Below, piece after piece: positions 8,722 to 16,363 of a DNA stretch of 64,000 nucleotides. A program made the position numbers and the translations under genes. The notes under the pieces are model-generated. The model was given only the letters and a program-made list of their open reading frames with translations, did not search any database and had not been told where the DNA came from. Positions within the stretch are counted from its first letter, which is position 1. Every line of letters begins with the position of its first letter. Location: the NCBI RefSeq assembly GCF_900106995.1, contig NZ_FNOK01000004.1:62001-126000 (forward strand), written 5' to 3'. This DNA comes from Saccharopolyspora shandongensis. GTDB taxonomy: Bacteria > Actinomycetota > Actinomycetes > Mycobacteriales > Pseudonocardiaceae.

Positions 8722-8818
8722 GACTGCTGAAGTTAGCTTCTGGAACGACTCAAGTTCACATCGAGGCGAGCGGCATCACACCGCGATCCGGCCCCGATCA
8801 GCCGTTGCCCTCGTTTAG

Positions 8819-8848
8819 TAACGCCGTTATCGTCCCATAACGTCGTTA
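8819..8848 (+). promoter_or_regulatory. Two copies of palindrome TAACGNCGTTA (likely operator)
   Basis: TAACGCCGTTA (8819-8829) and TAACGTCGTTA (8838-8848) are each perfect 11-bp palindromes around one central base. Their centres are 19 bp apart, and together they also form a larger inverted repeat. They end 26 bp before the start codon of the carotenoid-oxygenase gene and overlap the expected promoter, which suggests a repressor site. No regulator gene is adjacent. Confidence 0.6.
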
Positions 8849-8874
8849 CGAAACCTCGCAGGAGGGTGTTCCCC

Positions 8875-10302
8875 ATGAGCAACCCGTTCACGCAGGGCAA
8901 CTACGCACCGGTCCGGCAGGAGCACACCTGCACCGACCTGCCCGTCATCGGCGAGATCCCCGACCACCTCGACGGCCGCTACCTGCGCAACGGCCCCAAC
9001 CCGATCTCCGAGATCGACCCGGACACCTACAACTGGTTCATGGGCGACGGGATGGTGCACGGCATCCGGCTCCGCGACGGGAAGGCCGAGTGGTACCGCA
9101 ACCGCTGGGTCCGATCCCCCGTCACCACCCGAGCCCTCGGCGAACCACCGCGCCCGCGCAACCCCCGCGCCGGCCTCGACGTCCTCGGCGCGAACACCAA
9201 CATCATCGGTCACGCCGGGCGCACGCTCGCCCTGGTCGAGGGCGGGGCGACGAACTACGAGCTGACCGACGAGCTGGACACCGTCGGCCCGTGCGACTTC
9301 GACGGCACGCTGCCGGGCGGCTACACCGCGCACCCCAAGCGCGACCCGGAAACCGGCGAGCTGCACGCGGTGTCGTACTTCTTCGGCCGCGGCAACACGG
9401 TGCAGTACTCGGTGATCGGGGCGGACGGGCGCGCCCGGCGCACGGTCGACGTGACCGTGTCCGGCAGCCCGATGATGCACGACTTCTCGCTGACCGAGAA
9501 CCACGTGGTGTTCTACGACCTGCCGGTGAGCTTCGACGCGCGCCAAGCCGTCGAGGGCGCCGTGCCGGCGTGGCTGCGCCGCCCGGCCCAGCTGGTGGTC
9601 TCCGCGCTGATCGGCCGGGTCCGGGTGCCGGACCCGATCACCGCCCGGATGGCGAGCTTCACCCCGGCGAACCGGTCGTTCCCGTACCGCTGGAACCCGC
9701 GCTACCCGGCGCGGATCGGCGTGATGCCGCGATCCGGCGGTGCGCGCGACGTCCGCTGGTTCGACGTCGAGCCGTGCTACGTCTTCCACCCGCTGAACGC
9801 CTACGAGACCGAAACCGGCCTCGTGCTGGAGATCGTGCGGCACGCGAAGGTCTTCGACGCGGACCTGAGCGGCCCGTCCGAGGGAGCGCCGACGCTGGAC
9901 CGCTGGACGGTGGACTTCAAGTCGGGACGGGTCCGGGAGGAGCGCCTCGACGACCGCCAGCAGGAGTTCCCGCGGGTGGACGAGCGGCTGGTCGGCAAGC
10001 GCCACCGCTACGGCTACGCGGTCGGCGACGACACCCTGTTCAAGCACGACATGACGACCGGGAAGACGGAGACCCGCAGCTTCGGCGAGGGCAACCAGGT
10101 CGGCGAGTTCGTCTTCGAGCCGAGGACCCCGGACGCGGCGGAGGACGACGGAGTCCTGATGGGCCTGCGCTACTCGGCGGCGGAGGAGCGCAGCGACCTG
10201 CTCCTGCTGGACGCGGAAACTCTGGAAACGGTGGCGGAGGTCCAGCTCCCGGACCGGGTCCCCAACGGCTTCCACGGCAACTGGGTTCCGGCGGACTCGT
10301 GA
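8875..10302 (+). CDS. Carotenoid oxygenase family protein (CCO/RPE65-type)
   Basis: A 475-residue non-heme iron dioxygenase that would cleave a C=C bond of a carotenoid, apocarotenoid or stilbene-like substrate. Family landmarks are the N-terminal G-R-Y-L-R-N-G-P-N-P and G-D-G-M-V-H-G-I, and histidines in H-P-K-R-D, M-M-H-D-F, Y-V-F-H-P-L-N-A-Y and the terminal N-G-F-H-G-N-W. The last four could supply the four-His iron site. ATG 8875 has GGAGG ten bases upstream. No carotenoid biosynthetic gene is in the window. Expression is probably controlled by the double palindrome just upstream. The substrate is unknown. Confidence 0.88.
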   Translation: MSNPFTQGNYAPVRQEHTCTDLPVIGEIPDHLDGRYLRNGPNPISEIDPDTYNWFMGDGMVHGIRLRDGKAEWYRNRWVRSPVTTRALGEPPRPRNPRAGLDVLGANTNIIGHAGRTLALVEGGATNYELTDELDTVGPCDFDGTLPGGYTAHPKRDPETGELHAVSYFFGRGNTVQYSVIGADGRARRTVDVTVSGSPMMHDFSLTENHVVFYDLPVSFDARQAVEGAVPAWLRRPAQLVVSALIGRVRVPDPITARMASFTPANRSFPYRWNPRYPARIGVMPRSGGARDVRWFDVEPCYVFHPLNAYETETGLVLEIVRHAKVFDADLSGPSEGAPTLDRWTVDFKSGRVREERLDDRQQEFPRVDERLVGKRHRYGYAVGDDTLFKHDMTTGKTETRSFGEGNQVGEFVFEPRTPDAAEDDGVLMGLRYSAAEERSDLLLLDAETLETVAEVQLPDRVPNGFHGNWVPADS

Positions 10303-10304
10303 CC

Positions 10305-10348
10305 CCGTGTGCACTTTGTGCCGCTATAGCAACACGAAGTACGCACGG
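10305..10348. repeat. CTATAG-centred intergenic palindrome, copy 1
   Basis: Arms CCGTGTGCACTTTGTG (10305-10320) and CACGAAGTACGCACGG (10333-10348) match at 13 of 16 positions around a CGCTATAGCA core. It begins 3 bp after the carotenoid-oxygenase stop and faces the convergent MOSC gene, so it may act as a bidirectional terminator. A second copy lies at 59509-59552. Confidence 0.65.
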
Positions 10349-10392
10349 CACCTGAACAGCGGAAACGGCAGCCGTTGCTTTCGCGGCAGGCG

Positions 10393-11091
10393 CTAGAGAA
10401 GCACGACGCCGTCCCCGACCTGCACCGACCCCGGGGTCGCGACCGTCGCCAGCGCGTCCAGGCGGGTGTCGTGCGCCTTGGCGATGGCCCGCAGCACCTG
10501 CGCCGAGCGCGGCAGGTCCCGCTGGGCGTCGTTGACCATCGCGCACCGCTCGCTGGATCGCACGAACTCGACGCACAGGCCGCCGATCCGCGCCTTGCTC
10601 CCGAACCACTCGTCCTCCGCGAAGGGCGGGGTGCCCGGCGGCGTGCGCACCAGGAGGTTCGGCCGAAAGCGCCGCTCGTCGACCGGCACCTCCGGGACTA
10701 CCGAGCGCACCCAGTCGAGGGTGGCGGTGGTCAGGACGCTCAGCGGGAGCTGGTCGAAGTGGGACACGGCCGCCTCGCGCGCCACCTCGACGTCGTCGCG
10801 GCCGAGGTAGCCGCGGAGGTAGGCCGTCGGGTCCGCGACGACCGCGCCGCGCGGATCCAGCAGCTCCGGCTCGTCGGCGTCGTCCAGGTAGCGGGAACGC
10901 AGCTCCAGCAGGCCGGGCATCCGCCGGAAACGGCGGGTGTTCTTCCCCGAACCGAACTTGCCCTCGGCGTCGCGCACCGCGAAGAGCCGGTCCCCGCGAA
11001 GCCCGCGCGCATCGACGTCGACCTGGTGCAGCGGTTCGCCGCCGGTCGACTTGACCGGGTACCGCCAGATCCGCTCGACCACGCCAATCAC
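10393..11091 (-). CDS. MOSC domain protein
   Basis: About 232 residues with the MOSC N-terminal beta-barrel (R-Y-P-V-K-S-T-G-G-E near the start) and the MOSC core (PF03473), including a cysteine in S-S-E-R-C-A-M-V-N. MOSC proteins such as MOCS3/YiiM/mARC relatives bind molybdenum cofactor or transfer sulfur and reduce N-hydroxylated substrates. The specific reaction is unknown. The GTG at 11091 is chosen because family proteins begin about six residues before R-Y-P-V-K-S. GTG 11082 is an alternative, and no clear RBS separates them. It lies 25 bp after the L,D-transpeptidase gene on the same strand, probably in one operon. Confidence 0.75.
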   Translation of the reverse strand: MIGVVERIWRYPVKSTGGEPLHQVDVDARGLRGDRLFAVRDAEGKFGSGKNTRRFRRMPGLLELRSRYLDDADEPELLDPRGAVVADPTAYLRGYLGRDDVEVAREAAVSHFDQLPLSVLTTATLDWVRSVVPEVPVDERRFRPNLLVRTPPGTPPFAEDEWFGSKARIGGLCVEFVRSSERCAMVNDAQRDLPRSAQVLRAIAKAHDTRLDALATVATPGSVQVGDGVVLL

Positions 11092-11116
11092 CCGGAGGAG
11101 GCTACCGGCGCCGCCG

Positions 11117-12307
11117 CTAGTGGAGGGCACTGCCGGCCTGCCACTTGTCCCAGGACAACGCCCAGTCGCCGTAGGTGTCCCACACCGGTAGCGCCGGGCC
11201 GCCGGAGTTGGTGACCTCGACGACGTCGCCGAGCCCGAAGTGCTCGAAGAACCACTGCGCGTTGGCCTGGTCGAGGTTGATGCAGCCGTGCGAGACGTTG
11301 GAGCTGCCCTGCTGGGCGACGCTGGCCGGGTTCTCGTGCACGAACTCGCCGTCGTTGGAGATGCGTTCGGCGAAGAACTCGTCGGACCGGTACGCGTTCG
11401 GGTCGGGCGGGCACACGCCGTAGGTGCACGAGTCCATCGTGTACTTCTCGTGCTTGTCCGAAATGACGTGCGCGCCGACGTGGGTCGGGGTGATGTCCTT
11501 GCCCATGCTGATGGGCATCGTGTTGACGAGCTGACCGTTGTGGAAGATCTGCATCTGCTCGGTGTTGCCGTCGGCCTTCGCGATCCAGGAATCGTGCACG
11601 GAGAAGTCGATGCTGCGGTCGGTCTCCCCGTAAACGCCGCCGCCCAGGTCGACGCCGTAGAGGTTGATCTTCAACGTGACCTTGGTGCCCGGCTTCCAGT
11701 AGTTCTGCGGCCGGTAGTGCACTTCCTTGTCGGAGATCCAGTACCAGCCGCCGGGCTGGTCGGGAGCGCTGCTGATCTGCAGCCCCTTCTCCGCTGCGGC
11801 GTGGTCCTTGATGGCGTGGTCGAACCGGACGACGATGGGCTGCCCGACGCCGAAGTCGTGGGTGGACGGCGCCGGGACCACGCTCGGATAGGCCTGCGCC
11901 TGCGGAGCGAGCGTGTGGATCGTCTTGTGCTCCGTGGTCGTCTTCCCGTCGCCGTCGACGACCGTGGCGGCCACGTCGTAGACCTTGTCGTAGGCGAGCA
12001 CCTCGGTGGTGCGCCAGCCCGTCTGACCGTCGGCCATCTGACCGGCGACCTGCTTGCCGTCGGGATTGGTGACGGTGACGGCGGTGAGCCTGCCGTTGCC
12101 GACCCGCACCTCGATGGGCGTGGTCGGGTTCACCTGGTCGCCCCCGGCGGCCGTGATGTCGACGACCGGCGCGGGCTTCGGAGGCGGCGCGGCACCCTGC
12201 CCACCGCCACCCGGAGAGCAGCCGGCAATCCCGACCAATGCCGCGAGAACAACACCAGCAACACAAACCCGAAAACGGACGAATTCCCGACGAATACCTC
12301 GGCTCAT
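11117..12307 (-). CDS. L,D-transpeptidase lipoprotein (LdtMt2-like)
   Basis: A 396-residue envelope enzyme forming 3-3 peptidoglycan cross-links. It has a lipoprotein signal (R-R-E-F-V-R-F then a hydrophobic run) ending in the lipobox I-A-G-C. Two Ig-like domains follow, then the YkuD catalytic domain with S-H-G-C-I-N-L (Ser339, His340, catalytic Cys342) and the upstream conserved histidine in T-P-T-H-V-G-A-H. This architecture matches mycobacterial LdtMt2. ATG 12307 is chosen because the signal peptide begins there, although upstream in-frame codons exist. A long AT-richer promoter region lies upstream, shared with the SARP gene. Confidence 0.92.
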   Translation of the reverse strand: MSRGIRREFVRFRVCVAGVVLAALVGIAGCSPGGGGQGAAPPPKPAPVVDITAAGGDQVNPTTPIEVRVGNGRLTAVTVTNPDGKQVAGQMADGQTGWRTTEVLAYDKVYDVAATVVDGDGKTTTEHKTIHTLAPQAQAYPSVVPAPSTHDFGVGQPIVVRFDHAIKDHAAAEKGLQISSAPDQPGGWYWISDKEVHYRPQNYWKPGTKVTLKINLYGVDLGGGVYGETDRSIDFSVHDSWIAKADGNTEQMQIFHNGQLVNTMPISMGKDITPTHVGAHVISDKHEKYTMDSCTYGVCPPDPNAYRSDEFFAERISNDGEFVHENPASVAQQGSSNVSHGCINLDQANAQWFFEHFGLGDVVEVTNSGGPALPVWDTYGDWALSWDKWQAGSALH

Positions 12308-12810
12308 TTTTTCACCCCACGCAAAGGATAGTTTCCCTCGCCACCGGAGGCGAACTACGGGGTGCAACAAACCAAGAACAACGAGCCACCAAATCGAAGC
12401 AATAAATCCGAATTAAACAGAATTGCCCTGTATTCAATCACGCAGCGTTCCGCAGTCGCGACCATTCGTCACAGCCCGCGTCCGCCGCGACAGCGCGGCG
12501 GACGGTCGTCCCCGACCGCCTGCCGGCCGCCCAGACCGAACGGTCCATCACCGAACCGCTGCCCGACGGAATCGTGATATCCGCTACACGGCCGGTGTCG
12601 CACGACTACACGGAGTCACCGTCCTCGGTGACACCGTCGCTGTACGTGGCTTCAGCAGGCACGACAATGAAATGTTGAGATTTCATTGATCCCGGCCTGA
12701 GGAACTGAAACGACGGTTATCGCCGTACGCACCAGGTCATCGGCGCTCAGTGCCAGGCAACGCGGTAGCGGAGCCGGGTGCGGAGCAAAGCTGAAGGTGA
12801 GGAGCAGGCT
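12308..12810. other. 503-bp divergent intergenic region at the cluster edge
   Basis: No convincing gene is seen. The ldt-proximal part (about 12310-12440) is clearly AT-richer than its surroundings and probably holds the ldt promoter. The part before the SARP gene holds a 7-bp hairpin, GTCACCG/CGGTGAC at 12615-12632, and a 24-bp dyad at 12665-12688. It marks the left boundary of the biosynthetic cluster. Confidence 0.6.
12665..12688 (+). promoter_or_regulatory. 24-bp perfect dyad upstream of the SARP gene
   Basis: CAATGAAAT (12665-12673) and ATTTCATTG (12680-12688) are exact inverted 9-mers around a 6-bp spacer GTTGAG. The dyad is AT-rich in a GC-rich setting and lies about 120 bp before the SARP start, where an operator or activator site would be expected. 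Confidence 0.5.
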
Positions 12811-13587
12811 GTGAGGTACGGAATCCTGGGCCCCTTACAGGTATTAGACGGAAGCGACATCTCCGCGGTCACCAGGCCGAGGATGGGCGTTCTGCTGGCA
12901 ACCCTGCTCATCCGAGCGGACGAGGTCGTCTCCCGCGAGGCGCTGATCGACGAGATTTGGGACGGCAATCCGCCTTGCCGAGCGACCGCGACCCTGCACG
13001 TCCACGTGTCCGAGCTGCGCAAGTTCCTGGGCCGCCTGGGGACGGTGCGCGATCCGATCAGAACCCAGTCGCCGGGGTACGTGCTGCACCCCGAAGCCGG
13101 AGAGCTGGATCTGCACCGCTTCCGGCACCTCGTCCACCGGGGGCGGGCCGATGCCAGGGCCCAGCAGCACGAGAACGCGGTCCTGTCGCTGGAGGCCGCC
13201 CTCGGAATGTGCCGTGGTCCGGCGTTGCGGGGGTTGACCGGCGGGCCCATCATCCGAGAGTTCGTGCGGTGGTTCGACGAGGTCCGCACCGAGTGCGCCG
13301 AAACGCTGGTGCGGTCGAGCATGGCGCTGGGCCGGTACCAGGAAACGACCGGGCTGCTGAGCTCGCTGCTCAGCGAATACCCCCTCCACGAAGGCTTCTA
13401 CCAGCACCTCATGCTCGCCATGTCCAAGTCCGGACGCCGCGCCGAGGCGCTGTCCGTCTACCGCCGGGCTCAAGAGACGATCAAGGAGCAGGTGGGGCTT
13501 GAGCCGTGCCGAGCTCTGCGCGACCTCCAGCGCGCGATTCTGCTGGCGGAGGACGGGCGGGCGGCCGTCCACGCCGCGGCGAGGTGA
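12811..13587 (+). CDS. SARP-family cluster activator
   Basis: A 258-residue Streptomyces antibiotic regulatory protein of the small ActII-ORF4/RedD class. It has an OmpR-like winged helix (about residues 1-90: R-Y-G-I-L-G-P-L-Q-V, V-V-S-R-E-A-L-I-D-E-I-W, A-T-L-H-V-H-V-S-E-L-R-K) and a bacterial transcriptional activation domain to the end (Y-P-L-H-E-G-F-Y-Q-H-L-M-L-A-M and E-A-L-S-V-Y-R-R-A). No ATPase or TPR extension is present. GTG 12811 has GGTGAGGAG upstream and gives the canonical N-terminus. SARPs bind heptad direct repeats upstream of biosynthetic genes. Such a repeat lies in front of the first PKS gene at 17535-17552. Confidence 0.9.
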   Translation: MRYGILGPLQVLDGSDISAVTRPRMGVLLATLLIRADEVVSREALIDEIWDGNPPCRATATLHVHVSELRKFLGRLGTVRDPIRTQSPGYVLHPEAGELDLHRFRHLVHRGRADARAQQHENAVLSLEAALGMCRGPALRGLTGGPIIREFVRWFDEVRTECAETLVRSSMALGRYQETTGLLSSLLSEYPLHEGFYQHLMLAMSKSGRRAEALSVYRRAQETIKEQVGLEPCRALRDLQRAILLAEDGRAAVHAAAR

Positions 13588-13613
13588 AGAAGCCGGATTT
13601 CTGGTTGGCGTGG

Positions 13614-13639
13614 CCGCTCGCCCGTCGAGGTGCGAGCGG
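13614..13639. terminator. Hairpin between convergent SARP and thioesterase genes
   Basis: Perfect 8-bp arms CCGCTCGC (13614-13621) and GCGAGCGG (13632-13639) lie between the SARP stop (13587) and the reverse-strand stop (13641). Confidence 0.65.
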
Positions 13640-13640
13640 G

Positions 13641-14513
13641 TCAACCCAGGTGGCGGCATTCGCTCGACGCGGGGCGGACACCGCCGGCACCCGCTTCGAC
13701 GGGGCGGTGCCCGCCGGTCACCGGGGACGCAGACGCGTCCCCTGCTCCTGACCCGTCCTCGCCCGCACCTGCCAGGACGGCGGTGATGTCGCCGGCCACC
13801 CGGTCGATGTTCTCGTCGATGTAGAAGTGGCCGCCGGGGTACGCAGCGAGGTCGAACCCACCCGTCGTGTGCTCCCGCCACACCAAGGCCTCGTCGGCGG
13901 TGGCCACCGGATCGCTGTCGCCGATCATCGCCGTTACCGGGCATCGAACGGACGCGCCCGCGGGGCAGGCGTAGGTTCCGATCGCCTGGTAGTCCGCACG
14001 AACCACCGGCAGGATCACGGACAGCAGGTCGCCGTCCTCCAAGACGCGGGGATCGGTGCCGCCGAGCCGCTTCATCTCCCCCAACAGCGTGGCATCGTCG
14101 AGCAGGTGCACATCCCCGCGCCCGCGAGTGGACGGCGCGGGACGCGCGGAGGCGAAGATGCGGACCGGCGCCGAACCGGCGGACCGCTCGAATCTGCGGG
14201 CCACCTCGAACGCCAGGATGGACCCCATGCTGTGCCCGAAGAACGCGTAGGGCTCCACGAGCTGCGGGAGCAGGGCCTCGAAGATGCCGTCCGCGAGCTC
14301 GGAAATCGAGGTGCAGAACGGTTCCCGGCGGCGCTCCTGACGTCCCGGGTACTGCACGGACAGGGTCTCCACCGCGGGAACGAGCCGCCGGGCCAGCCGG
14401 AGGAAGTAGCTCGCCGAGCCGCCGGCATGCGGGAAGCAGACGAGTCGCGCCCTGCTGTCCGAGAGCGGCTTGAACCTCCGGACCCACGGGTTGCTGGTCG
14501 GTGTTCGGGTCAT
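13641..14513 (-). CDS. Type II thioesterase (RifR/GrsT family)
   Basis: A 290-residue alpha/beta-hydrolase that normally clears stalled or wrong acyl groups from PKS/NRPS carrier proteins. Visible motifs are C-F-P-H-A-G-G-S-A near the start, Y-P-G-R-Q-E-R-R, the nucleophile elbow F-G-H-S-M-G-S (Ser95), a G-D-S-D-P-V acidic turn and the catalytic histidine in Y-P-G-G-H-F-Y-I. The protein runs about 35 low-complexity residues beyond the usual end. It is the last leftward gene of the cluster, 134 bp after the FcoT-like gene, with a strong hairpin between. Since no PKS here has a thioesterase domain, it could also take part in product release. Confidence 0.9.
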   Translation of the reverse strand: MTRTPTSNPWVRRFKPLSDSRARLVCFPHAGGSASYFLRLARRLVPAVETLSVQYPGRQERRREPFCTSISELADGIFEALLPQLVEPYAFFGHSMGSILAFEVARRFERSAGSAPVRIFASARPAPSTRGRGDVHLLDDATLLGEMKRLGGTDPRVLEDGDLLSVILPVVRADYQAIGTYACPAGASVRCPVTAMIGDSDPVATADEALVWREHTTGGFDLAAYPGGHFYIDENIDRVAGDITAVLAGAGEDGSGAGDASASPVTGGHRPVEAGAGGVRPASSECRHLG

Positions 14514-14588
14514 AGCGAACGCTCGCGGTTTTCTGTCATCACGGTTCTTCCGCCTCCGAGCTGTGGATCTGCACCAGAACGTCGTAGC

Positions 14589-14620
14589 GGGGGCACGGTT
14601 CGCAGACGAACCGCGCCCCC
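14589..14620 (-). terminator. Strong hairpin between the FcoT-like and type II thioesterase genes
   Basis: Arms GGGGGC-A-CGGTTCG (14589-14602) and CGAACCG-C-GCCCCC (14607-14620) give a 14-bp stem with one mismatch and loop CAGA. It would attenuate leftward transcription before the last gene. Confidence 0.6.
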
Positions 14621-14647
14621 TGCGCTCCTCCTCCGGCGACGTCGGCG

Positions 14648-15166
14648 TCAGTCCGGCAGGTTGAGCACTGTGATCGTCACTTCGCCGTTGCAGCGCCCGC
14701 CCTCGGCATCCCAGTACCGGTATGCCGTGTTGGCGACCAACATCGGCGGACTACCGCCAGGAGACCGGCGCAGGACCGACAGGAAATCGATCTCGCCCTC
14801 GAATCGGCGGGGATCGATCGGACTCCGGAACTTGCTGGCGAACCGGGCGATGAGGATGTCCGGCAGCTGGTGCTTCCAGTAGTCGCTCATCGTCCACCCC
14901 CGGAACTCCTCCAGGAGTCCCCATTGGACGGACGCGGCGATCGTGTAGTACAGCATCTGGTTGTAGCAGATGTTGACCTCGACCGCGTTGAGATGACCGG
15001 TGTCGTCGATGTAGCAGGACTCCGGGATGGCGAACTCGCATCGAGCGGAAGGCAGCGCCTCCCCTGATGTGACGGTGGCCGACTTCAGGTACTTGCAGTG
15101 CGGCTTGTACGGACGCAGGACCTGCCTCAGCAGCGTCGCGTCCGAGGCGTGGGAGGTCGTTGCCAT
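14648..15166 (-). CDS. FcoT/ScoD-type thioesterase-fold protein (glycine adduct formation in isonitrile pathway)
   Basis: A 172-residue single hotdog-fold protein resembling FcoT of M. tuberculosis (Rv0098) and ScoD of isonitrile lipopeptide clusters (PF10862). The core C-E-F-A-I-P-E-S-C-Y-I-D-D-T-G-H-L-N is followed by E-V-N-I-C-Y-N-Q-M-L-Y-Y, then W-G-L-L-E-E-F and A-R-F-A-S-K-F. In the sco pathway this protein acts on an alpha,beta-unsaturated acyl-ACP: glycine adds at the beta carbon and the N-carboxymethyl product is released. Its ATG follows the oxygenase stop by 5 bp, so the two are coupled. The family call is from motif recognition. The neighbour identity (ScoE-type oxygenase, ACP) strongly supports it. 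Confidence 0.82.
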   Translation of the reverse strand: MATTSHASDATLLRQVLRPYKPHCKYLKSATVTSGEALPSARCEFAIPESCYIDDTGHLNAVEVNICYNQMLYYTIAASVQWGLLEEFRGWTMSDYWKHQLPDILIARFASKFRSPIDPRRFEGEIDFLSVLRRSPGGSPPMLVANTAYRYWDAEGGRCNGEVTITVLNLPD

Positions 15167-15171
15167 GGGGG

Positions 15172-16056
15172 CTAATTCCCGCGCTCGTACAACGTGCCGG
15201 TGTCGTGCACGGTGACCCGGTGGGAGACCGTCGGCTCCGGAGTCGTGGTGTGGCGTGCCCGGTGGATCAGGCTGCGGTTGTCCCAGACGAGCAGATCGCC
15301 CTTCTCGAACTCCTGGAGGTGGATGTTCTCGTGCGCCAGGTCCTCGTCGAACTGACCGGTGGCCTCGAAAAGGCGCTTCAGCAGGTCGCCGTCGAGCTCG
15401 TTGCCTTCGGAGTCCTCGATGCCGACGGTGAAACCTTCGCTGATGTACAGCACCGTCTCACCCGTCATCGGGTGCGTGAAGGTCGTCGGCTGCCGGACCG
15501 CCGGGGTCTTCTGCTCGACCTCTTCGAGGAGCTCGGTGATCGGCCGGTACACGTCCTGCGGGCGGATCTTGAAGTACTTGCGGACGCTGTGCCAGCAGTG
15601 GGCGCCCTCGATCTCCGCCTTCAGCGAGTCGGGCAGCTTGCGGTACGCCTCGCCCATGTCGATGAAGTAGGTCCCCCGGTTCTTCTCCGGGATCACCTGC
15701 GGGTAGATGAGGGTGATGGCGAACGGGTCGGGCATGAACTGGTAGTCGGCGTGCCAGAACTTCCCCGTCTTGGGAACGCCGATCTGCTTGCCCGCCTCAG
15801 GCACGTTGGAGGACACGAAGATTTCCGGGTTCTCCGGGTGGTGGTACATCGGCTCGTAGTACGCCTCCGGGCGCCCGAGCCGCTTCCCGAGCTCGTGGAA
15901 CGCCTTCGGCGTGAGGTCCTGGCCCTTCAGGACCGCGATCTTGCTCTGGTAGACCGCCTGCTTCAGCGCGTCGATGTCCGCCTCGGACGCGGTCGTGTGG
16001 TCGAAGTCCTCGACCGTGACGCCCAGTTCCTTGCCGTGCTGCGGCTTGATGATCAC
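15172..16056 (-). CDS. ScoE/Rv0097-type Fe(II)/2-oxoglutarate oxygenase (isonitrile-forming)
   Basis: A 294-residue TauD/TfdA-family enzyme. The iron triad is W-H-A-D (His102, Asp104) and W-D-N-R-S-L-I-H (His265), with the 2-oxoglutarate arginine near the C-terminus. Residues I recall as substrate-binding in ScoE (Tyr97, Lys193, His299, Arg310) all have counterparts at a constant offset of 30: Tyr67, Lys163, His269, Arg280. Such conservation separates it from ordinary taurine dioxygenases. ScoE turns an N-carboxymethyl-beta-amino acid into a beta-isocyano acid by two oxidative turnovers with decarboxylation. GTG 16056 is chosen because it has AGGAG upstream and matches the ScoE N-terminus. 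An ATG at 16143 lies inside the ACP gene and is rejected. Confidence 0.92.
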   Translation of the reverse strand: MIIKPQHGKELGVTVEDFDHTTASEADIDALKQAVYQSKIAVLKGQDLTPKAFHELGKRLGRPEAYYEPMYHHPENPEIFVSSNVPEAGKQIGVPKTGKFWHADYQFMPDPFAITLIYPQVIPEKNRGTYFIDMGEAYRKLPDSLKAEIEGAHCWHSVRKYFKIRPQDVYRPITELLEEVEQKTPAVRQPTTFTHPMTGETVLYISEGFTVGIEDSEGNELDGDLLKRLFEATGQFDEDLAHENIHLQEFEKGDLLVWDNRSLIHRARHTTTPEPTVSHRVTVHDTGTLYERGN

Positions 16057-16105
16057 TTGTCCCTGCTCCTCTTGATCTGCTCGAAACCCGGGGTCTTGCG
16101 GCTCG

Positions 16106-16363
16106 TCAGGAGGCCTTGTCCACTCCCGGAACGTGCTTGGCATCGATCAGCGACGCCGTGTCCGCGAGGGTGAGGTCCTCGGACAGCTCGTCGTCTTCCA
16201 CCGTGACGCCGAGATCGCGCTTCACCCGGAGCGAGAGCTCCACGAAGGTGAGCGAGTCGATGCCGAGGTCGGCGTAGCTGAGGTCCGGGGCGAGTTCGTC
16301 CACCGGTGTGTCGTGGATCTGCCCAAGGATGGCGACCAACTGCTCGTACGTGGTGCTGCTCAC
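16106..16363 (-). CDS. Discrete acyl carrier protein
   Basis: An 85-residue ACP with the phosphopantetheine serine in [11 protein letters not shown] and the usual acidic helix II. It corresponds in position and size to ScoB/Rv0100, the carrier on which the isonitrile precursor is built. GTG 16363 has GAGGAG upstream and overlaps the KAS III stop (GTGA), so it is coupled to that gene. It is 49 bp before the oxygenase start. It could also serve the KS-only protein in trans as extender or acceptor carrier. Confidence 0.9.
   Translation of the reverse strand: MSSTTYEQLVAILGQIHDTPVDELAPDLSYADLGIDSLTFVELSLRVKRDLGVTVEDDELSEDLTLADTASLIDAKHVPGVDKAS

Noticed and set aside
8827..10314. Long open frame antisense to the carotenoid-oxygenase gene
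   Set aside because: It mirrors the real gene in GC-rich DNA, with a composition dominated by Arg, Val and His and no recognisable domain. The same was concluded for other long antisense frames (for example 39782-41764 and 46027-47916).
12362..12577. 71-codon frame in the ldt-SARP intergenic region
   Set aside because: It is rich in Asn, Arg and Pro with no coding bias, no ribosome-binding site and no known domain. It overlaps the probable promoter region.
16057..16143. Longer start of the isonitrile oxygenase at ATG 16143
   Set aside because: It would overlap the ACP gene by 38 bp and has no ribosome-binding site. GTG 16056 has AGGAG upstream and matches the expected ScoE N-terminus.
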